The notes under the pieces were generated by a model. The model did not search any database and was not told the DNA's origin. It saw only the letters and a list, made by a program, of their open reading frames with translations. Shown piece after piece: positions 61,479 to 64,000 of a DNA stretch of 64,000 nt; position 1 is the stretch's first letter; each line of letters begins with the position of its first letter. The position numbers and the translations under genes are program-made. Source of the DNA: Colwellia sp. E2M01 (lineage in GTDB: Bacteria > Pseudomonadota > Gammaproteobacteria > Enterobacterales > Alteromonadaceae); the NCBI RefSeq assembly GCF_018860585.1, contig NZ_JAHKPR010000020.1:29740-93739 (forward strand), read 5' to 3'.

Positions 61479-61841
61479 TTACATACTAAGCGATGCTTCA
61501 GTAGCGTTTATGTCAGCTTCTGTAACTTCATTTGAATGAAGTCGTTCACTGAAATTAAAGCCATGAAACACTTTACTTTTTTGTGTGGCATTTAAATATT
61601 TTTGCCACAATTTTACGGAATAAAGCTCACTTGTTTCTGGGCTATTCAAATCCATAATGAATTGTTGTTCTTCAGCATTTATTGGTGTTAGCAAACCTAA
61701 TTGCAAGTTTTGAAAGGTAGTTCCGTATGTGGTTAATTCAAGCGACTCTCTTTTGTTAAAGTAGCTAGATCTTGCTAGACCAAAAGGGAATTCACTTTCA
61801 GCATAAAATGGTGTTACACCTACTCTAATTGACGTTTCCAT
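61479..61841 (-). CDS. DUF413 protein, MaoP (YifE)-like
   Basis: A 120-residue protein that matches DUF413: FPFGLARSSYFNKRESLELTTYG, TFQNLQLGLLTPINAEEQQF and LWQKYLN...KVFHGF align with the MaoP/YifE pattern ([30 protein letters not shown] and VWSKYM...RFHTL). In E. coli MaoP helps organise the Ori macrodomain through the maoS site. This copy is more divergent than orthologues usually are and may be a paralogue. Single gene. Confidence 0.8.
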   Translation of the reverse strand: METSIRVGVTPFYAESEFPFGLARSSYFNKRESLELTTYGTTFQNLQLGLLTPINAEEQQFIMDLNSPETSELYSVKLWQKYLNATQKSKVFHGFNFSERLHSNEVTEADINATEASLSM

Positions 61842-61961
61842 AGTTTACTCCTTTGAAAAATCATGTTTTAAACCCTAATCACGCTATGACTTTATAGGGA
61901 AAGTATTACTTTAATATGACAAAATGGGTGTTTATTAATATGTTTTCGGTGTTTCATTTTC

Positions 61962-62078
61962 ATGTCTAAATATATTTCTACATTGATGAAATTAACAGCG
62001 AGAAATAATTATCGAGAAGAGAATTATTTTTTATTGAAGTGGCTACAAAGAGAAGAGAAAAATTTAAAAATCAGCTAG
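61962..62078 (+). CDS. Possible 38-residue small protein
   Basis: A short frame encoding a basic, helix-prone peptide (MSKYISTLMKLTARNN...FLLKWLQREEKN). It lies in the 367-base gap between the MaoP-like gene and the chemoreceptor gene. There is no clear Shine-Dalgarno sequence, so it may be chance. Nothing else stands out in that gap except the hairpin at 62130-62173. Confidence 0.2.
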   Translation: MSKYISTLMKLTARNNYREENYFLLKWLQREEKNLKIS

Positions 62079-62129
62079 AAAGAGATTTGAAGAACTTTAA
62101 AAAAGGAATGAAGACGCGGATAATAAAGC

Positions 62130-62173
62130 TTACACGGCTAACGGTAGTATTAAGTTTATCATTAGCCGTGTAA
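62130..62173 (-). terminator. Long hairpin after the chemoreceptor gene
   Basis: Stem TTACACGGCTAA with TTAGCCGTGTAA, 20-base loop, 36 bases past the chemoreceptor stop, with only a weak T-rich tail on the reverse strand. Confidence 0.5.
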
Positions 62174-62208
62174 TGTCTTTTGAATGACTGAAGTTAGACT
62201 TTAACTTG

Positions 62209-63516
62209 TTATAAATTCTTATTAAATTGAGCTATGGCGTCAACCACTTCTTTAGCGCCAACTTGTATCTCACTCATAACATCACCTGCGTCATTAGACA
62301 GTTGTAAAGCTTTATCAGCTTCAACCATGCTTTCTTCAATAAGTGTTACGGCATTTTTGGTCAATTGCTTGTTTTCTCCAACCACGCTAATGATTTCTTC
62401 TGTGGCGGTACTTGTTCTTGATGCAAGCTCTCTTACTTCATCAGCAACAACGGCAAAACCTCGGCCTTGCTCGCCGGCTCTAGCAGCTTCAATAGCGGCA
62501 TTAAGTGCAAGTAAATTAGTTTGGTCGGCAATGCCACGAATACTTTCAACCAGTTGTGCTACTTTTTGTGATTGTGTGTCTAATTCAAATATACCTTTAC
62601 TTGCATCACCCATTTTATTTGAAAGCTGCCCCATAGTTTCAATGGTGGATTCTATTACTTTAATCGCGTTTAAGGTGCCTTCGCCGGTTCGCTGTGATAC
62701 TTCTTGAGCAATTTCAGACGTTGCTGACATTGCCATTTCTCTATTTATTTGCTCAGTGATCACAGTGGCAAACTTAACCACTTTATATAACTTACCGTTA
62801 TCGTCGTGAATTGGATTATATGATGCTTCAAGCCATACAAGCTCACCATTGCTATCAATTCGTTTGAATCGTTCAGAAACAAATTTCCCTGATCTTAATT
62901 TCTCCCAAAAATTTTTATATGCTTGTGATTTTGCATCAACAGGGTCACAAAAAATACTATGGTGTTTGCCTAAAATTTGACTAAGTGAATAACCCATGCC
63001 ATTAAGGAAATTATCATTGGCCGTTAATATAGTACCGTCTAAGCTAAATTCAATTACCGCAGATGAACGAGTTAACGCGGCAAGCATATCTTTATGCTCT
63101 CGAGACTCTGAAATTGTCTTGGTCAATTCAGTTGAGTAAACAGATAGTGTTGAAGGGGGATTATTTGTTGGCTGGATAATGGTGCGATACCAAACATTGT
63201 TGCCGTTTTTAGTGTGTAATTGCAGGGCGCCATGCCAATGTACGTTTTTATTAATAGCGGTTAACATTCTTTGGCAAAGATCATTTTTTAATGCACTATT
63301 AGGAATGAAATCTCGAATATTTTTATTAATTACTTCTTGTTCGCTGTACTCTATTGATTTTAAAAAGAGGGAGTTAACTTCAATAATATCCCCTTTGGGA
63401 TTTAATAAAAAGTAAGACATTTCTTCTCTAAGGTCGTTTTTAATATCCTCAAATATTGCGAGTTCTTTTTCTAACTTAGTAATTTTTTCTATCAGCTTAC
63501 TTTTTCCAAAAAACAT
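62209..63516 (-). CDS. Soluble PAS-PAS chemotaxis-type signal transducer (BdlA-like)
   Basis: A 435-residue protein with no membrane helix. After a short coiled coil (~6-30) there are two PAS domains (~30-140 and ~145-255; the second has [20 protein letters not shown] and [14 protein letters not shown] [11 protein letters not shown]) and an MCP signalling domain (~260-435) whose hairpin tip holds [21 protein letters not shown]. The order is the same as in BdlA, a biofilm-dispersal protein of Pseudomonas, whose length (~417) is close. Ligand unknown; PAS may bind haem or flavin. The ATG is clear. Linked to cyclic di-GMP only by analogy. Confidence 0.9.
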   Translation of the reverse strand: MFFGKSKLIEKITKLEKELAIFEDIKNDLREEMSYFLLNPKGDIIEVNSLFLKSIEYSEQEVINKNIRDFIPNSALKNDLCQRMLTAINKNVHWHGALQLHTKNGNNVWYRTIIQPTNNPPSTLSVYSTELTKTISESREHKDMLAALTRSSAVIEFSLDGTILTANDNFLNGMGYSLSQILGKHHSIFCDPVDAKSQAYKNFWEKLRSGKFVSERFKRIDSNGELVWLEASYNPIHDDNGKLYKVVKFATVITEQINREMAMSATSEIAQEVSQRTGEGTLNAIKVIESTIETMGQLSNKMGDASKGIFELDTQSQKVAQLVESIRGIADQTNLLALNAAIEAARAGEQGRGFAVVADEVRELASRTSTATEEIISVVGENKQLTKNAVTLIEESMVEADKALQLSNDAGDVMSEIQVGAKEVVDAIAQFNKNL

Positions 63517-63735
63517 ATTATTTTCCTTAACAATTTAAAATTTATTAGCGTTATCTTACTGATATATAGGCATGAAAACTGCTTTATCTGTCAAGTGTAG
63601 AAGATAGATTGTTAATCTTCCATTTTTATCACGAGTGATTATGTGTAACATTAAAGATGAAAATTTAGATGTTAATAAATGACGATTGTAAGCCTCTAGT
63701 CATTAAATTAAATTATTTATAAACAATTGTAAATT

Positions 63736-64000
63736 TATACCCGCTCCACTTGAAGATGCAGGATTCAGCTGGAATTAGAAACGCCTTTAGGCAAGGCATT
63801 GATTGTAGAGAATGGTTGTTCATTCTCAAAATCAATAACGCGGCATAAAGCGTTTCTAAACCAGCCCTTGGGGAAGACTGAGCAAATCATACCCTGCGTT
63901 ACATTTCTTTTTAAGGGAACAACCCTTGATACAAAAAGGTGCCTTGGTTATGAATCGCTCAGGCTTCCTGAAACGAGCATCTTCAAGTGGAACGGGTATA
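63736..64000. repeat. MITE-like palindromic element, may run to the window edge
   Basis: A 265-base non-coding element with 24-base terminal inverted repeats: TATACCCGCTCCACTTGAAG at the left and the inverted CTTCAAGTGGAACGGGTATA at the right, one mismatch. Inside are nested stems, such as AGAAACGC with GCGTTTCT and GAGAATG with CATTCTC. Its right end falls exactly at the window edge, so it may extend. The stretch 63517-63735 shows no gene. Confidence 0.75.

Overview
The window looks like chromosomal DNA of an AT-rich marine gammaproteobacterium of the Alteromonadales, most like Colwelliaceae (Colwellia/Thalassotalea type). This is inferred from the AT-rich codon use, the gene set (CcoG, ModF, DUF413/MaoP, RND pumps, TonB receptor, Met aminopeptidase with a ParD-like partner, sulfatase) and the many short palindromic intergenic repeats. 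No rRNA, tRNA, CRISPR array, transposase, integrase or phage gene was seen. Many starts are GTG or TTG with a good Shine-Dalgarno sequence, so several starts were moved from the longest open frame.

Region by region: (1) 1-1460 holds a B12-dependent glutamate (methylaspartate) mutase pair, with the E subunit cut by the window edge, and a divergent RraA-like protein. (2) 1500-5000 is an accessory stretch: a RelB/RelE-type toxin-antitoxin pair, two overlapping unknown genes, a GNAT acetyltransferase, and an array of two-hairpin repeats that ends in a decayed 3' end of an aspartate aminotransferase gene. (3) 5000-7300 is a drug-efflux MFS gene with a divergent LysR regulator. It lies between that remnant and the intact aminotransferase gene, so the two copies of terminator plus gene 3' end bracket it. 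(4) 7540-11550 holds an aspartate/aromatic aminotransferase, 3-phosphoglycerate dehydrogenase and phosphoserine aminotransferase (serine and amino-acid synthesis), each with its own terminator. (5) 12060-20500 holds a lipoprotein sulfatase, the ParD-like/MetAP pair, a P-loop kinase, a MocR regulator divergent from an orphan CcoG, ModF, and a collapsed GGDEF gene.

(6) 20660-26900 is a five-gene polyol operon: HAD phosphatase, SorC regulator, NCS1-family permease, mannitol dehydrogenase family enzyme and PfkB kinase. Together these suggest uptake of a sugar alcohol, oxidation to a ketose and phosphorylation. (7) 27300-30800 encodes a large PAS/GAF/GGDEF/EAL protein. (8) 31260-39110 is a complete tripartite RND pump operon (MFP, RND, OMF) followed by an MDR oxidoreductase, with a divergent LysR regulator. 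(9) 39570-44815 holds an exported haloacid dehalogenase, a PepSY membrane protein, a TonB receptor and an AraC regulator, the last three probably for iron uptake. (10) 44990-49855 is a second RND/MFP pair with a divergent TetR regulator.

(11) 50030-57880 is a mixed accessory region: an FAD monooxygenase carrying an N-terminal DnaJ-type zinc-binding segment, a DoxX-like protein, a PsbP/DcrB-like exported protein, a class 3 lipase overlapping a DUF6795-like gene, small conserved proteins, and a two-domain LprI/MliC lysozyme inhibitor. (12) 57000-64000 holds a LysR/YbfB-type MFS pair, a J-domain protein, a TetR regulator with a DUF1348 target and twin operators, a DUF413 (MaoP-like) protein, and a soluble PAS-PAS chemoreceptor. 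The window ends in a palindromic MITE-like element.

The most notable observations are the duplicated aminotransferase 3' end around the MFS/LysR cassette, three gene remnants (aminotransferase, GGDEF, MliC), several families of palindromic non-coding elements, the zinc-motif/monooxygenase fusion, the NCS1 permease in a polyol operon, and the lipase/DUF6795 pair. I cannot claim a proven new system; these are leads.
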